Assembly: GCF_022760855.1 (NCBI RefSeq)
Contig: NZ_JAKTNR010000013.1
Coordinates: 1-34,273, forward strand
Reading direction: 5' to 3'
DNA: 34,273 bases
From: Thermus albus
GTDB lineage: Bacteria; Deinococcota; Deinococci; Deinococcales; Thermaceae
This document shows, piece by piece, positions 11,643 through 19,301 of this stretch. A program made the position numbers and the translations under genes. Numbering within the stretch: position 1 is the stretch's first letter; each line of letters starts with the position of its first letter. A model generated the notes under the pieces. It searched no databases, was not told where the DNA came from, and saw nothing but the letters and a program-made list of their open reading frames with translations.

Positions 11643-13109
11643 ATGGGAAGAGTAGAAGCAAATCGTTGGACCGCCGCAATAGCGGCGGCTCTCGGGCGTG
11701 ATCCCCGGACGCCCGAGGAGGGTTTGGCGGCTCTGGGGAACCTTCTCCGCTCCAACCCGGCGGAGAAGGAGAGGTTCGTAAGGGAGGCCCATGCCGCCTG
11801 GGTTGGAGGTGGCTGGGCGGTAAGGGGGGATACTACCCCTGGTGCGGAAAGGGCCTTGATGGCCCTCGAGGAAGCCACCCGACGCCTGGCGGAGCGCTAC
11901 GGGTGGAGGAGGGAAGAGGGGGAGCTGGAGATCAGGCTGCCCAAGGAGGTAAGAGAGAGGCTGAGGGTGCTTCCCCGTGCGGCCCGGGGGGAAGGGGTTT
12001 TCCCGGTATCCCCTGGTGGCCTTTCGGCTAAGGCGGTATGGGCGGCAGCCTACCGCCTTCTCGGGGGGGAGCAGGTTATCCTGGTTCCCACGAAGGGGAC
12101 CAGGGAAGAGACCCTCCTCCTCTCTAGGAGGAGGATTCTAGAGGGGGTGAAGGAACTCCTCCTGAAGAAGGAGGAGGAGAACACAGAGATGCCCTGGGGG
12201 GAACGGGTGCGTATCCTCCCTGGGGACCGGTGGGAGACACCAGGAAGACGGGAGCCCCGGTTGGAGGAGGCCATCCGTGGCCTCCAGGCCCAGGTCCTTG
12301 AATGGGACCTGGCCCGGGGAGAAGAGATGGTCCGGTGGGAGCATGAAGAGGTCCCCTTCGTCCTTGCGTGGGCCCACCGGGATCCAGAGAGACCTTTGCG
12401 CAAGCCCAGGTGGTCATACTCCACCTGGGAGTTGGTGGTGAGAGAGGGGGCGAGGGTAGTCCCGCCCACCTACGAGGAGGTGAGAAGGAAGTTGGAGAAG
12501 CCTTCCTGGGCGGCCATTCGCCTTCTGGGCCCGCTGGTGGCCTATGAGGTGAGTGCCCTGGGGTTTAAAGACCCCGAGGCGGCTTACCAGGAGGGGTTGC
12601 TGGAGGCTTTACGCATTTGGGACCGGCTGAAGAGGAAGGGGGGGGAGTTTAACCCCCTGCTTTTCTTGGTTCCCGAGCTCCGGAAGTATCTTCTGGAGCT
12701 TCGGGCCAGGGAGGTAGGGGTCTTTTCGCTCTCCCGAGAGGTTGCCCGCAAACTCCGGAAGTACTTCGCCCTGGTAGGCCAGGGTGAGTCTCCGGAGAAG
12801 GCCCTCAAGGAGGTGGGTTTGCCGGAGGAGCTGGTCGGGACGGGCCAGCTTTCCGGGGATGAGTTGGCGGAGGAGGGGGTGGAGCCTTCCAGTGAGGTGG
12901 ACTACGACACCCTCATCCTCCGCAGCAGGGTGAGGGAGGTGAGAGAGGAGATAGGCAGATGGTACGGGGCCCCTGGACTCACCTTCGTGGATGCCCTCAT
13001 GGATGGGGCATCCATTGAGGGCGCCCAGGTGGTGTCAGGGTTGAGCCCTCAGCTCGCCCAGCAGGTGGTGGAATACCTGCGGGCAGAGTTGGAGGGGTGG
13101 GGGGACTAA
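11643..13109 (+). CDS. Sigma-70-like protein with a large unknown N-terminal half
   Basis: 488 aa. The C-terminal 200 residues follow the layout of a sigma-70 factor. A region-2-like block (about 288-352) has YQEGLLEALRIWDRLKRKGG, recalling the core-binding LIQEG.....a...f. motif. A region-3-like block follows (SLSREVARKLRKYFAL, then ESPEKALKEVGLPEELV, like GREPT.EEIAE.LGL). The last block (about 421-484) ends in a helix-turn-helix-like segment (SIEGAQVVSGLSPQLAQQVVEYL) in place of region 4. The first 280 residues are Arg/Glu-rich and unrecognised. Such a protein could redirect RNA polymerase, or be a decayed or anti-sigma-like derivative. The call is by motif layout, not close similarity. 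It is leaderless, followed by a strong terminator, so monocistronic. Confidence 0.55.
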   Translation: MGRVEANRWTAAIAAALGRDPRTPEEGLAALGNLLRSNPAEKERFVREAHAAWVGGGWAVRGDTTPGAERALMALEEATRRLAERYGWRREEGELEIRLPKEVRERLRVLPRAARGEGVFPVSPGGLSAKAVWAAAYRLLGGEQVILVPTKGTREETLLLSRRRILEGVKELLLKKEEENTEMPWGERVRILPGDRWETPGRREPRLEEAIRGLQAQVLEWDLARGEEMVRWEHEEVPFVLAWAHRDPERPLRKPRWSYSTWELVVREGARVVPPTYEEVRRKLEKPSWAAIRLLGPLVAYEVSALGFKDPEAAYQEGLLEALRIWDRLKRKGGEFNPLLFLVPELRKYLLELRAREVGVFSLSREVARKLRKYFALVGQGESPEKALKEVGLPEELVGTGQLSGDELAEEGVEPSSEVDYDTLILRSRVREVREEIGRWYGAPGLTFVDALMDGASIEGAQVVSGLSPQLAQQVVEYLRAELEGWGD

Positions 13110-13129
13110 CTCCCCCTAAGGGTTCCTAC

Positions 13130-13164
13130 CCCCTGCCTGATTGCAGGCAGGGGTTTTCTCTTTT
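13130..13164 (+). terminator. Intrinsic terminator of the sigma-like gene
   Basis: CCCCTGCCTG (13130-13139) and CAGGCAGGGG (13144-13153) form a perfect 10-bp stem with ATTG as the loop, followed by TTTTCTCTTTT. It is the clearest Rho-independent terminator in the window. Confidence 0.9.
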
Positions 13165-13212
13165 GGTCAGCCCGTAAGGGCTATCTTGGTTAGCCCGTAA
13201 GGGCTATCTTGG
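13165..13212. repeat. Two tandem units of the small palindromic repeat
   Basis: GGTCAGCCCGTAAGGGCTAT at 13165-13184 and GGTTAGCCCGTAAGGGCTAT at 13188-13207, each followed by CTTGG. The core AGCCC-GTAA-GGGCT is a hairpin. Related units or relics occur near 3606, 7414, 19838, 19925 and 19944. Confidence 0.8.
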
Positions 13213-13228
13213 GGAAGGAGGTAGTAGC

Positions 13229-13561
13229 ATGAAGGTGATGGAGACAGAGGTTCTCTTTCTTGAGGATGTCCTGGAGGATATGGCCAGGGAGCTCAAGGAG
13301 ACGGTGAATGCACCAGAGGGTGCTCGCACTTACAGGTTATGGGGGATGGATACCCATGAGGTAGAGACGGCTTTATATGACATGATGAAACACCTTTCCC
13401 AGGAGGAGAGGGACCTCTTGCGCAAGTACCTGCCCAATATGGTGGAGACGATCCACAGGAAAAACTACAACGTGGTGGTTCTGTTACCCACGGAAAAGGG
13501 TCTCCACGCTAAGGGAGCCAACATAAGAATGCAGCGCATGGGTGACAGGATCGTATCCTAA
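13229..13561 (+). CDS. Hypothetical small acidic protein
   Basis: 110 aa, not recognised. ATG 13229 follows AAGGAGGT (13215-13222). Helical and acidic N-terminal half (VLFLEDVLEDMARELKETV), a central helix (LYDMMKHLSQEERDLLRKYL) and a C-terminal strand part (NYNVVVLLPTEKG) ending in a basic tail. No enzyme motif is visible. It stands alone between the tandem palindromic repeats and the cut toxin-antitoxin locus. Its codon use matches the host. Its stop overlaps the start of GGGTATGGCG, a 10-bp sequence repeated at 13916. Confidence 0.6.
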   Translation: MKVMETEVLFLEDVLEDMARELKETVNAPEGARTYRLWGMDTHEVETALYDMMKHLSQEERDLLRKYLPNMVETIHRKNYNVVVLLPTEKGLHAKGANIRMQRMGDRIVS

Positions 13562-13585
13562 CAGGGTATGGCGTATCTCCTTGAC

Positions 13586-13603
13586 ACCCAGGACTGCTTT
13601 CAC
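13586..13603 (-). pseudogene. First codons of a lost PIN (VapC-type) toxin
   Basis: A GTG overlaps the antitoxin stop (GTGA) and opens with codons for VKAVL, the usual first residues of PIN toxins before the catalytic Asp (KAVLDT). Here the sequence departs at the sixth codon and runs into unrelated DNA. Evidence is short and positional, so confidence is modest. Confidence 0.35.
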
Positions 13604-13875
13604 TCCGCGTCCTCCCTCCTGGCCTCCTCCCGGCGGTCCCGGATCAGTTCCTCCACCAGGCTCTCCCCGGGGGCCAGGTCCCGCCAAAGGCCCCTGGCCC
13701 GTCGGGCTATCTGGCGGAAGCTTACAAGCTCCAGCGTGCCCTCTGGACCCTGGCGTAGGAGAAGGCGCTCCCCCTCCTTGAGGCCCAAGGCCTCCCGCAC
13801 CTCTGCAGGTAGGACCAGCCGGCCCTTTGACCCCAGTTGGACCAGGAAGTGGGTCTTTTCAGCAGTGACCCCCAT
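13600..13875 (-). CDS. AbrB/SpoVT-type antitoxin, orphaned
   Basis: 91 aa from ATG 13875. Residues 9-45 form the swapped-hairpin AbrB domain (FLVQLGSKGRLVLPAEVREALGLKEGERL), which binds DNA as a dimer. The C-terminal half is basic and helical (RQIARRARGLWRDL, then VEELIRDRREEARRE), as in VapB-type antitoxins where it blocks a PIN toxin. An upstream ATG at 13893 is possible, but its codons lie in TGGTACCA (13883-13890), which looks more like an operator. The toxin gene that should follow, overlapping by GTGA, is broken after about five codons. The locus sits between two copies of GGGTATGGCG (13564-13573, 13916-13925). Confidence 0.75.
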   Translation of the reverse strand: MGVTAEKTHFLVQLGSKGRLVLPAEVREALGLKEGERLLLRQGPEGTLELVSFRQIARRARGLWRDLAPGESLVEELIRDRREEARREDAE

Positions 13876-13961
13876 ACTTAAATGGTACCACACCCGGGGA
13901 AGTAGCCACCTTTAGGGGTATGGCGCTAGCCCTTCCCTCACGGGGCAAGCCCTGGACCCCC

Positions 13962-14194
13962 TCACCTCCCCATGACCACCTTCTCCAACTCCGCAAGGCG
14001 TTCCCTCAGGTCCACCAGCCTCTCCAGTAGCCGGCGGTAGCGGGCCAGGGTCTCCCGGTACACCTCGGGGCGGGTAAAACCCTCCGGGGGTTGCCACCCC
14101 TTGCCGAGGTACTGCCAGCGCCACTTGCCCTCCTTCTTCACACGGAGGTAGGGGTAAGGTCCGTGGGGGCAGCGGCGGCACCTCCTCCTTGTCA
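13962..14194 (-). pseudogene. N-terminally truncated small basic protein with CxxC and HGPY motifs
   Basis: A minus frame ending at TGA 13962-13964 reads CRRCPHGPYPYLRVKKEG, then KWRWQYLGK, then a helical end (YRRLLERLVDLRERLAEL). The C.rC..HGPY.Y...reg....yLGK pattern is typical of small proteins often found with mobile DNA (DUF6788-like). The frame is open toward the 5' side but reaches the IS5-type end at 14194/14195 without a start codon, so the IS insertion or a later deletion removed the beginning. Confidence 0.6.
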
Positions 14195-14368
14195 GAAACT
14201 GTTGTAAAAGTCTGCTATACTTGAAGGGTGGCTTCTACACGCAGATCTTACCCCAGCGACCTCCCGAACGCAGAGTGGGCTCTCCTAGAACCCCTCATCC
14301 CCGCCCCCAGGCCGGGAGGCCGCCCAGCAAGGGTGCCTAGAAGGGAGATTGTCAACCAGCGCCTCTAG
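14195..14368 (+). pseudogene. IS5-family left-end fragment with truncated transposase
   Basis: The terminal sequence GAAACTGTTGTAAAAGTC begins at 14195, preceded by TCA. A GTG at 14228 opens a frame with RSYPSDLPNAEWALLEPLIP and PGGRPARVPRREIVN, the standard start of IS5-type transposases. It departs from the family pattern after about residue 43 and stops at 14366-14368. The same end, inverted, is at 20052. IS427-group members duplicate a TNA target; the TCA here and TTA at the other copy fit that. Confidence 0.8.
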
Positions 14369-14545
14369 GGAGGGGAACGGGCGATTGGCCACGGCCTCAT
14401 TCACCAGGGGCCACACCCCTACCGGTTGCCCCTCGGAGCTGTAGGGGGGCAGAAAGACCAGACGTATCCCTTCCGGCAACGCCGCCGGGCCCGGGACTCC
14501 GGGCCAAGACCTCCCCTGCCCTCGCCACAGCCCAAAGCTGGGCAT
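14356..14545 (-). pseudogene. IS630-family transposase C-terminal fragment
   Basis: The minus frame reads LPEGIRLVFLPPYSSEGQPV, then WPLVNEAVANRPFPSLEALV, the characteristic DDE-region end of IS630 transposases (LPPYSPELNPIE.lW). Upstream the frame loses its match near 14545, and downstream it runs into the IS5 fragment. DNA between about 14545 and 14640 has no assignable gene and may hold further decayed IS sequence. Confidence 0.7.
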
Positions 14546-14646
14546 CAAAGAGGACCTCGAGCACCTCCAGGGAAGGCCAAAGGTCCAGGCCCCGGTACCG
14601 CCACGCCACCTCCTCGGTCATCCCCGAAAGCAGTAAAATGTAGACA

Positions 14647-17151
14647 ATGGGAACTGGAAGCCTGTTGGCAGGGCCTATACAACGTGACAATCTTCTTGAG
14701 CAAGTAGACTTTCTGCGCCTGGAAGCTAACCAAAAATTAACGGCGGATCGCGCAGAAAAAGGACAGTTTTTTACTCCTCATAAGATAGCACAATTTATGG
14801 CGCGTATGTTTGCCGAAAGACCAAGCACGCTGAACATCCTTGATGCAGGCGCTGGTGTGGGCTCGTTATCAGCAGCGCTCGTTGCTGAAGCTTGTCAGTG
14901 GAATCCAAAGCCTTCAACCATCACAATAACCGCCTATGAAATCGATCCAGCTTTGACAGAGTATCTACACATAACGCTCGGCTATTGCCGAGAAGTATGC
15001 CGCCAAGAAGACATTCGTTTTGAATATGAAGTTATACAAGATGATTTCATTAGAGCCGCTGTAGATGCTCTGGGTGGAAGTACACTATCCTCTTTACGCA
15101 AGTCTTTTAATGCTGCTATTCTTAATCCACCGTATAGAAAGATAAATAACGCCTCCACTACACGGCGTCTTCTACGGAAAGTTGGGATTGAGACCACTAA
15201 TCTGTATGCGGCCTTTCTTTGGCTGACAATCAGGTTGCTAGAGCCAAATGGAGAACTTGTTGCAATTACGCCAAGAAGCTTTTGCAATGGTCCTTATTTT
15301 CTCCCATTTAGGGAAGTGCTTCTAAAAACGATGTTCATAAAGCGTATCCACGTTTTTGACTATAGAGATCGAGCTTTTGAAGAATATAATGTTCTACAAG
15401 AAAACATAATTCTTCACGCTATAAAAGCACGTCAGCAAGAGAAGGTGACGATTTCGTCAAGCGCCGACCCCGATGACCCATTCATAACCGTTCGTGAAGT
15501 TGAATACAATCAACTTATTTATCCCGATGATCCAAATTTGTTTATACATATCGTTCCTGATGGACTCGGGCAGAGAATTGGGCGGAAAGCTCGTAGCCTC
15601 TCTGTCTCGCTTGATGAGTTAGGCATCACGGTTTCTACTGGCAGGGTTGTTGATTTTCGCGCTGCTAATTTCCTGAGAGAAAAGCCAGACGCAGAAACAG
15701 TTCCTCTGATTTATCCGAGCAACTTTTCACAGGGCTATATTGCTTGGCCGAATGGACAAATTAAAAAACCCTCGGCTATAAGATTAGCAGAAGAAACCGC
15801 CAGCCTGCTTGTGCCTTCTGGTTGGTATGTTTTGGTGAAACGCTTCTCGGCAAAAGAAGAAAAAAAGCGCGTCGTTGCGGCTATATGCGATCCTACTCGT
15901 CTAAATGCTGAATTCATAGGCATCGAAAATCACCTAAATTACTATCATCAAAACGGGAAAGGATTATCTCCTCTATTAGCAAAAGGATTGGCTGCCTTTC
16001 TTAATTCAACCATAGTGGACGAATATTTCAGACAGTTCAGTGGACATACACAGGTAAACGCAACAGACCTGCGTAATCTTAAGTACCCATCATTACCCCA
16101 GTTAATGGCGATAGGTGAGAAGATAGGTGATAAATTTCCTAAACAAGAAGAAATTGATCAAATAGTCTTAGAAATACTAGGAATGGATACTACAAATACT
16201 GACGTAAAAGCGAAAAAGAAAATTGAAGAAGCTCTTGATATTTTGCGAGCGCTCCGAGTACCAAGAGCACAACTGAACCAGCGTTCTGCGTTGACGTTGT
16301 TGGCATTGCTTGATATGAAGCCCGACACAGATTGGAGTAATGCCTCAGCTCCTTTGCGCGGCATTACTGAAATGATGGATTATTTCCGCGAGCACTTCGG
16401 AATTTCTTATGCGCCCAATACCCGCGAGACAGTTCGGCGTTTTACAGTTCACCAATTTGTGCAAATGGGGTTAGTGATTGCTAACCCTGATGACATTACA
16501 AGACCCGTTAATAGCCCGAAGACAAAATACCAGGTTGCTGCCGGTCTCCTCAAGGTGATTCGTACATACGGCACAGGTGAGTGGGATAAAAATCTGAGAG
16601 CCTACCTCAAGAATGCACAAGAGTTACGCAGATTGCGTGAGAAGGAACGCGAAATGGCTCTCATACCAGTAAAGCTGCCAGACGGCAGAGAAGTCGGAAT
16701 TACCGCAGGTGGGCAGAATGCTCTAATAAAACAAATCATCGAAGAGTTTTGCCCTCGCTTCACCCCTGGTGGCTTAGTTATTTACGTTGGTGACGCAGGT
16801 GATAAATTCAGAGTATATGAGCGAGATTATCTCGCACAGTTAGGTGTCATTGTTGACGAACACAGTAAAATGCCTGACGTAGTGGTTTATTTCGAAGCCA
16901 AAAAATGGCTTGTAGTTATTGAGGCAGTTACCAGCCACGGCCCCATTGATATTAAGCGTCACAATGAACTCAAGGAGTTATTTAGAGGTAGCCAAGCTCC
17001 TTTGGTATTTGTAACCGCATTTCCAACGCGAAAGGTGATGAAGAAATATCTTCAGGAAATTGCTTGGGAAACCGAAGTATGGGTGGCTGAAGCACCTACC
17101 CATCTAATACATTTCAACGGTGAACGTTTTCTCGGCCCATACGATGAGTAA
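14647..17151 (+). CDS. Fused type II restriction-modification enzyme (Eco57I-like MTase plus BsuBI/PstI endonuclease)
   Basis: 834 aa. It should methylate adenine and cut at one recognition site within a single chain. The N-terminal half is an N6-adenine methyltransferase: GQFFTP (39-44), SAM motif I ILDAGAGVGSLS (64-75), NPPY (160-163) and the RSFCNGPYFLPFR motif. From about residue 535 the protein matches BsuBI/PstI endonucleases: LNQRSALTLLALLD, APNTRETVRR, a nuclease core with PD (743-744) and IEAVTSHGP (E759), and IAWETEVWVAEAPTHLIHFNG near the end. PstI and BsuBI systems usually use two genes and recognise CTGCAG; that site here is only a suggestion. The gene is far richer in A/T than its surroundings, so it was imported. 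ATG 14647 has no SD; the true start may differ. An attC site follows 8 bases after the stop. Confidence 0.9.
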   Translation: MGTGSLLAGPIQRDNLLEQVDFLRLEANQKLTADRAEKGQFFTPHKIAQFMARMFAERPSTLNILDAGAGVGSLSAALVAEACQWNPKPSTITITAYEIDPALTEYLHITLGYCREVCRQEDIRFEYEVIQDDFIRAAVDALGGSTLSSLRKSFNAAILNPPYRKINNASTTRRLLRKVGIETTNLYAAFLWLTIRLLEPNGELVAITPRSFCNGPYFLPFREVLLKTMFIKRIHVFDYRDRAFEEYNVLQENIILHAIKARQQEKVTISSSADPDDPFITVREVEYNQLIYPDDPNLFIHIVPDGLGQRIGRKARSLSVSLDELGITVSTGRVVDFRAANFLREKPDAETVPLIYPSNFSQGYIAWPNGQIKKPSAIRLAEETASLLVPSGWYVLVKRFSAKEEKKRVVAAICDPTRLNAEFIGIENHLNYYHQNGKGLSPLLAKGLAAFLNSTIVDEYFRQFSGHTQVNATDLRNLKYPSLPQLMAIGEKIGDKFPKQEEIDQIVLEILGMDTTNTDVKAKKKIEEALDILRALRVPRAQLNQRSALTLLALLDMKPDTDWSNASAPLRGITEMMDYFREHFGISYAPNTRETVRRFTVHQFVQMGLVIANPDDITRPVNSPKTKYQVAAGLLKVIRTYGTGEWDKNLRAYLKNAQELRRLREKEREMALIPVKLPDGREVGITAGGQNALIKQIIEEFCPRFTPGGLVIYVGDAGDKFRVYERDYLAQLGVIVDEHSKMPDVVVYFEAKKWLVVIEAVTSHGPIDIKRHNELKELFRGSQAPLVFVTAFPTRKVMKKYLQEIAWETEVWVAEAPTHLIHFNGERFLGPYDE

Positions 17152-17159
17152 ATCACGCC

Positions 17160-17231
<72 letters not shown>

Positions 17232-17254
17232 GCAGATGGATTGAACTTTATCAA

Positions 17255-18126
17255 GGAACTCATCTCAAAACTCTCCATGAAATGAGGAAACACGCCAGGT
17301 GGACGAAGGCCTGAAAGGTGACCCGGAGGCGCTCATGACGCAGAGCCAAACGCCGGAAGCCGCCCTTCAGCCAGGCAAAAAAGCGCTCCGCACAACCCGA
17401 TAGGTGCCTGGGGCAAAACGATGAGGCCGGCCAGCCCGGGGTCGCCGGCGACCCCGGGGATTCTCGGGAATACAGGCCCGGATGCCCCGGCGTCGGAGTC
17501 CTTCCCGGACGGCGCGACGGTCATAGGCCCCATCGGCGACAACTCCCTTCGGCCGGGTCCGGGGTCGGCCCCGGCCCCCGGCCAGGCGCACCGTCCCCAT
17601 GACCTCCGAAAAGACCGTGGCCTCGTGCCGCTGGGCCGACTCCACCCAGACCCCTATCGGCACGCCCGGGACTCCGACGACCCCATGGACCTTCGTCCCC
17701 TTCCGCCGGCGGTGACCGTCGAAGCCGACAGGTTCCCCCCCTTTTTGGCCTCCACCGTCGTCGCATCGACCCCGACCCTCTCCCACGACAGGCGACCCAC
17801 CCCGTACCCCCAGTCCAGGAGGCGCTTCCACAGCCCTTCCCATACCCCACGGACCTCCCACTCCTTCAGCCTCCGCCAGGCTGTTTTGTACGAGCCGTAT
17901 CGTTCCGGCATATCCTTCCAGCGACATCCCGTCACCAGCACATACAAAATCCCGTTCAGCGTCTTGCGGTCATCCGCTCGGGGCCTCCCCGTCCGGGCCT
18001 TCGGGGGCAACAAGGGCTCGATGAATGCCCATTGTTCATCCCTCAACTCCTTCCATTCCATCCTGACCTCCCCTAGTGGTATTCCGGAGGATATCCTAAC
18101 ACACCAGGAGTTTTGAGATGAGTTCC
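17255..18126 (-). mobile_element. IS5-family insertion sequence, both ends present
   Basis: About 872 bp bounded by perfect 19-bp inverted repeats GGAACTCATCTCAAAACTC (17255-17273 and, inverted, 18108-18126). It contains one transposase locus on the minus strand. Flanking bases (TCAA at left, AGGT at right) show no target duplication, so one side was probably rearranged after insertion. It lies 23 bases beyond attC and cuts a small minus-strand gene on its right. Confidence 0.9.
17260..18061 (-). pseudogene. IS5-family transposase in two overlapping frames, with a second frameshift
   Basis: ATG 18061 follows GGGGAGGTCAGG. The first frame gives LRDEQWAFIEPLLPPK, GRPRADDRKTLNGIL and the first catalytic Asp in VGVDATTV. 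At AAAAAGGGGGGG (about 17735-17746) a -1 shift on the run of seven G would join it to the frame reading GGEPVGFDGH and then VVADGAYD (second Asp). Such -1 fusion is usual in IS427-type elements. A further shift is needed near 17385 to reach ERFFAWLKGGFRRLALR (catalytic Glu), and no slippery run explains that one. So the element is probably inactive unless the window has a sequence error there. Confidence 0.75.
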
Positions 18127-18188
18127 AGGTCTTTTGCCGCAAAGGTTCCAAGGTTAGCTAAGGTTATGGGAAGCTTGAGTTTCTGCAT
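18127..18188 (-). pseudogene. 5' fragment of a small gene cut by the IS5 element
   Basis: ATG 18188 has a strong site, AGGAGGTAACGGG. The first 20 codons read MQKLKLPITLANLGTFAAKD, after which the frame enters the IS terminal repeat and stops about 10 codons later. The protein is not recognised. The missing part may lie left of 17255 or be lost; nothing matching is seen there. Confidence 0.45.
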
Positions 18189-18443
18189 CCCGTTACCTCC
18201 TGGGTCTTAGCCTAGGGGCTTCCCCAGAAAGATTCAATACCGTTTCGGGAAAAAAGTGGCCGATTAGGGACTCGGAAGAGTTTGGATACCTTGCCCCCAC
18301 GATGGCTTTGGATATCCTTTGGCTTATGACAGGTCGCGGGGGTGTTACAAGACGCCCCCGCGACGGGTGGATCCAAGTCCCCCTCTGCGCACTTCGCGCA
18401 GAGGGGGATGAGGTTGAGGCATAACCCATCATCCTCCCAAGGC
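18189..18443. other. Gene-free stretch with two strong hairpins
   Basis: GTCGCGGGGG (18333-18342) pairs with CCCCCGCGAC (18355-18364). CCCCCTCTGCGC (18379-18390) pairs with GCGCAGAGGGGG (18396-18407) around ACTTC. Neither is followed by a T-run on either strand. They lie directly downstream of the repressor gene and could end its transcript, or be replication or packaging signals of an element. No credible gene is seen. Confidence 0.6.
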
Positions 18444-19049
18444 TTAAGGGGTAATCCTTACCTCTCCTACCACCTGGTGAAGTACCCAGTGAGCTTTCTC
18501 CAAGATCAGGCGTTCCAAAGGGCACCCTAGGCTTTCCACCACATAGCTTCGTCTGCTGTTGAGTCCCAGAAAACGCACGGGGCGTAGGGGTACCTTTTCC
18601 CCTTTAGCCTGTACTACAGCTAACTCCCCGGGTTCTGGTTCCATGCCTTCCCGGTAGATTAGGAATCTCTCCTGGTGGGCTAAGGCCCTCAGGTCCCTGG
18701 GGTCTACATCCACCTCCGGTAAACCTAAAATCAGGTACTTCTCAGACCCCGCAAGGGGCACCTTGAGAAGAGGCACAGGAGGAACCCCCGGCACCCCCTC
18801 AGCAGTTACCTGGGGCACCGGCACTCCCGTGGCTTGGGTAAACTCTTCAGGCGTCCAACGAAGAGCCTTCAGTAAGGCAAGTATCCGCCCATAAGAGATG
18901 TTCCCTAGATTCACCAATCCCTTCTCTAACTTCCATACATACCCGTCCGATACCCCCATCTCCTGGGCTACACCACCTAACGTCAACCCTAACTCCCGCC
19001 TCCGCCTGGCTATCGCCTCCCCAGCCCGCCGACGAATATCTTCCACCAT
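18444..19049 (-). CDS. CI/XRE-type repressor with an S24-like C-terminal domain
   Basis: 201 aa from ATG 19049 (a GTG at 19058 is an alternative). Residues 12-62 form an XRE helix-turn-helix (RRRRELGLTLGGVAQEMGVS, then GYVWKLEKG). After a Pro/Val linker, residues about 100-200 resemble the S24/LexA fold (ERFLIYREGMEPEPGELAVV). The nucleophile position of the G-S-M motif reads REGM, so self-cleavage is unlikely. This is the layout of a prophage or integrative-element repressor. No SD; a TAAAGT box 7 bases before ATG suggests a leaderless message. Palindromes overlapping the start suggest autoregulation. It is 250 bases from a tRNA-Val attachment scar. Confidence 0.8.
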   Translation of the reverse strand: MVEDIRRRAGEAIARRRRELGLTLGGVAQEMGVSDGYVWKLEKGLVNLGNISYGRILALLKALRWTPEEFTQATGVPVPQVTAEGVPGVPPVPLLKVPLAGSEKYLILGLPEVDVDPRDLRALAHQERFLIYREGMEPEPGELAVVQAKGEKVPLRPVRFLGLNSRRSYVVESLGCPLERLILEKAHWVLHQVVGEVRITP

Positions 19050-19072
19050 GGTATACACTTTACCATTTGGTA
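19045..19072 (-). promoter_or_regulatory. Promoter and candidate operators of the repressor
   Basis: TACCATTTGGTA (19061-19072) is an inverted repeat with a two-base centre, and ACCATGGT (19045-19052) is a palindrome that includes the start codon. The -10 candidate TAAAGT (minus, 19062-19057) lies between them, seven bases before ATG. Binding at both sites would cover the promoter. Confidence 0.5.
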
Positions 19073-19164
19073 GGGGATGAGGTGTAGAAACCCAGGGGTA
19101 TTTCCCTTTCTTCTTGGTAAGCGAGGGTGCTTTAAGGATGCCCTTCTGGACGCTTTTCCTGTCT

Positions 19165-19186
19165 TACCCCTTATTTACCCCTTATT
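19165..19186 (+). repeat. Tandem 11-bp repeats near the attachment site
   Basis: TACCCCTTATT occurs twice without a gap (19165-19175, 19176-19186). A looser copy, TTTACCCATTATCC, lies at 19406-19419 on the other side of the tRNA fragment. Short direct repeats flanking an att core are typical arm sites for a tyrosine integrase; that role is inferred. Confidence 0.5.
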
Positions 19187-19301
19187 CTGGTGGAAGGGCA
19201 CTCAATATGTGTCCTTTCTTAAAAATCTCCCGGGGCTTAGATAGGCTTTCTTTGCCACCTTTTAAGGTGCATCCTGGGGTGAAAAGGGAGTGGAAAATAA
19301 A

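Noticed and set aside
13912-14181. 89-codon minus frame with an SD-like AAGGAGGAG before GTG
   Set aside because: The other phase gives a recognisable C..C/HGPY/YLGK protein; this one is Pro/Gly-rich and unlike any family.
14352-14364. AACCAGCGCCTC shared with the attC site at 17164, as a possible left cassette border
   Set aside because: Twelve bases can match by chance in GC-rich DNA, the core site is not preserved here, and the bases are explained by IS5 and IS630 transposase codons.
14664-14670. GTTGGCA as a cassette insertion core
   Set aside because: It breaks the GTTRRRY consensus at two positions.
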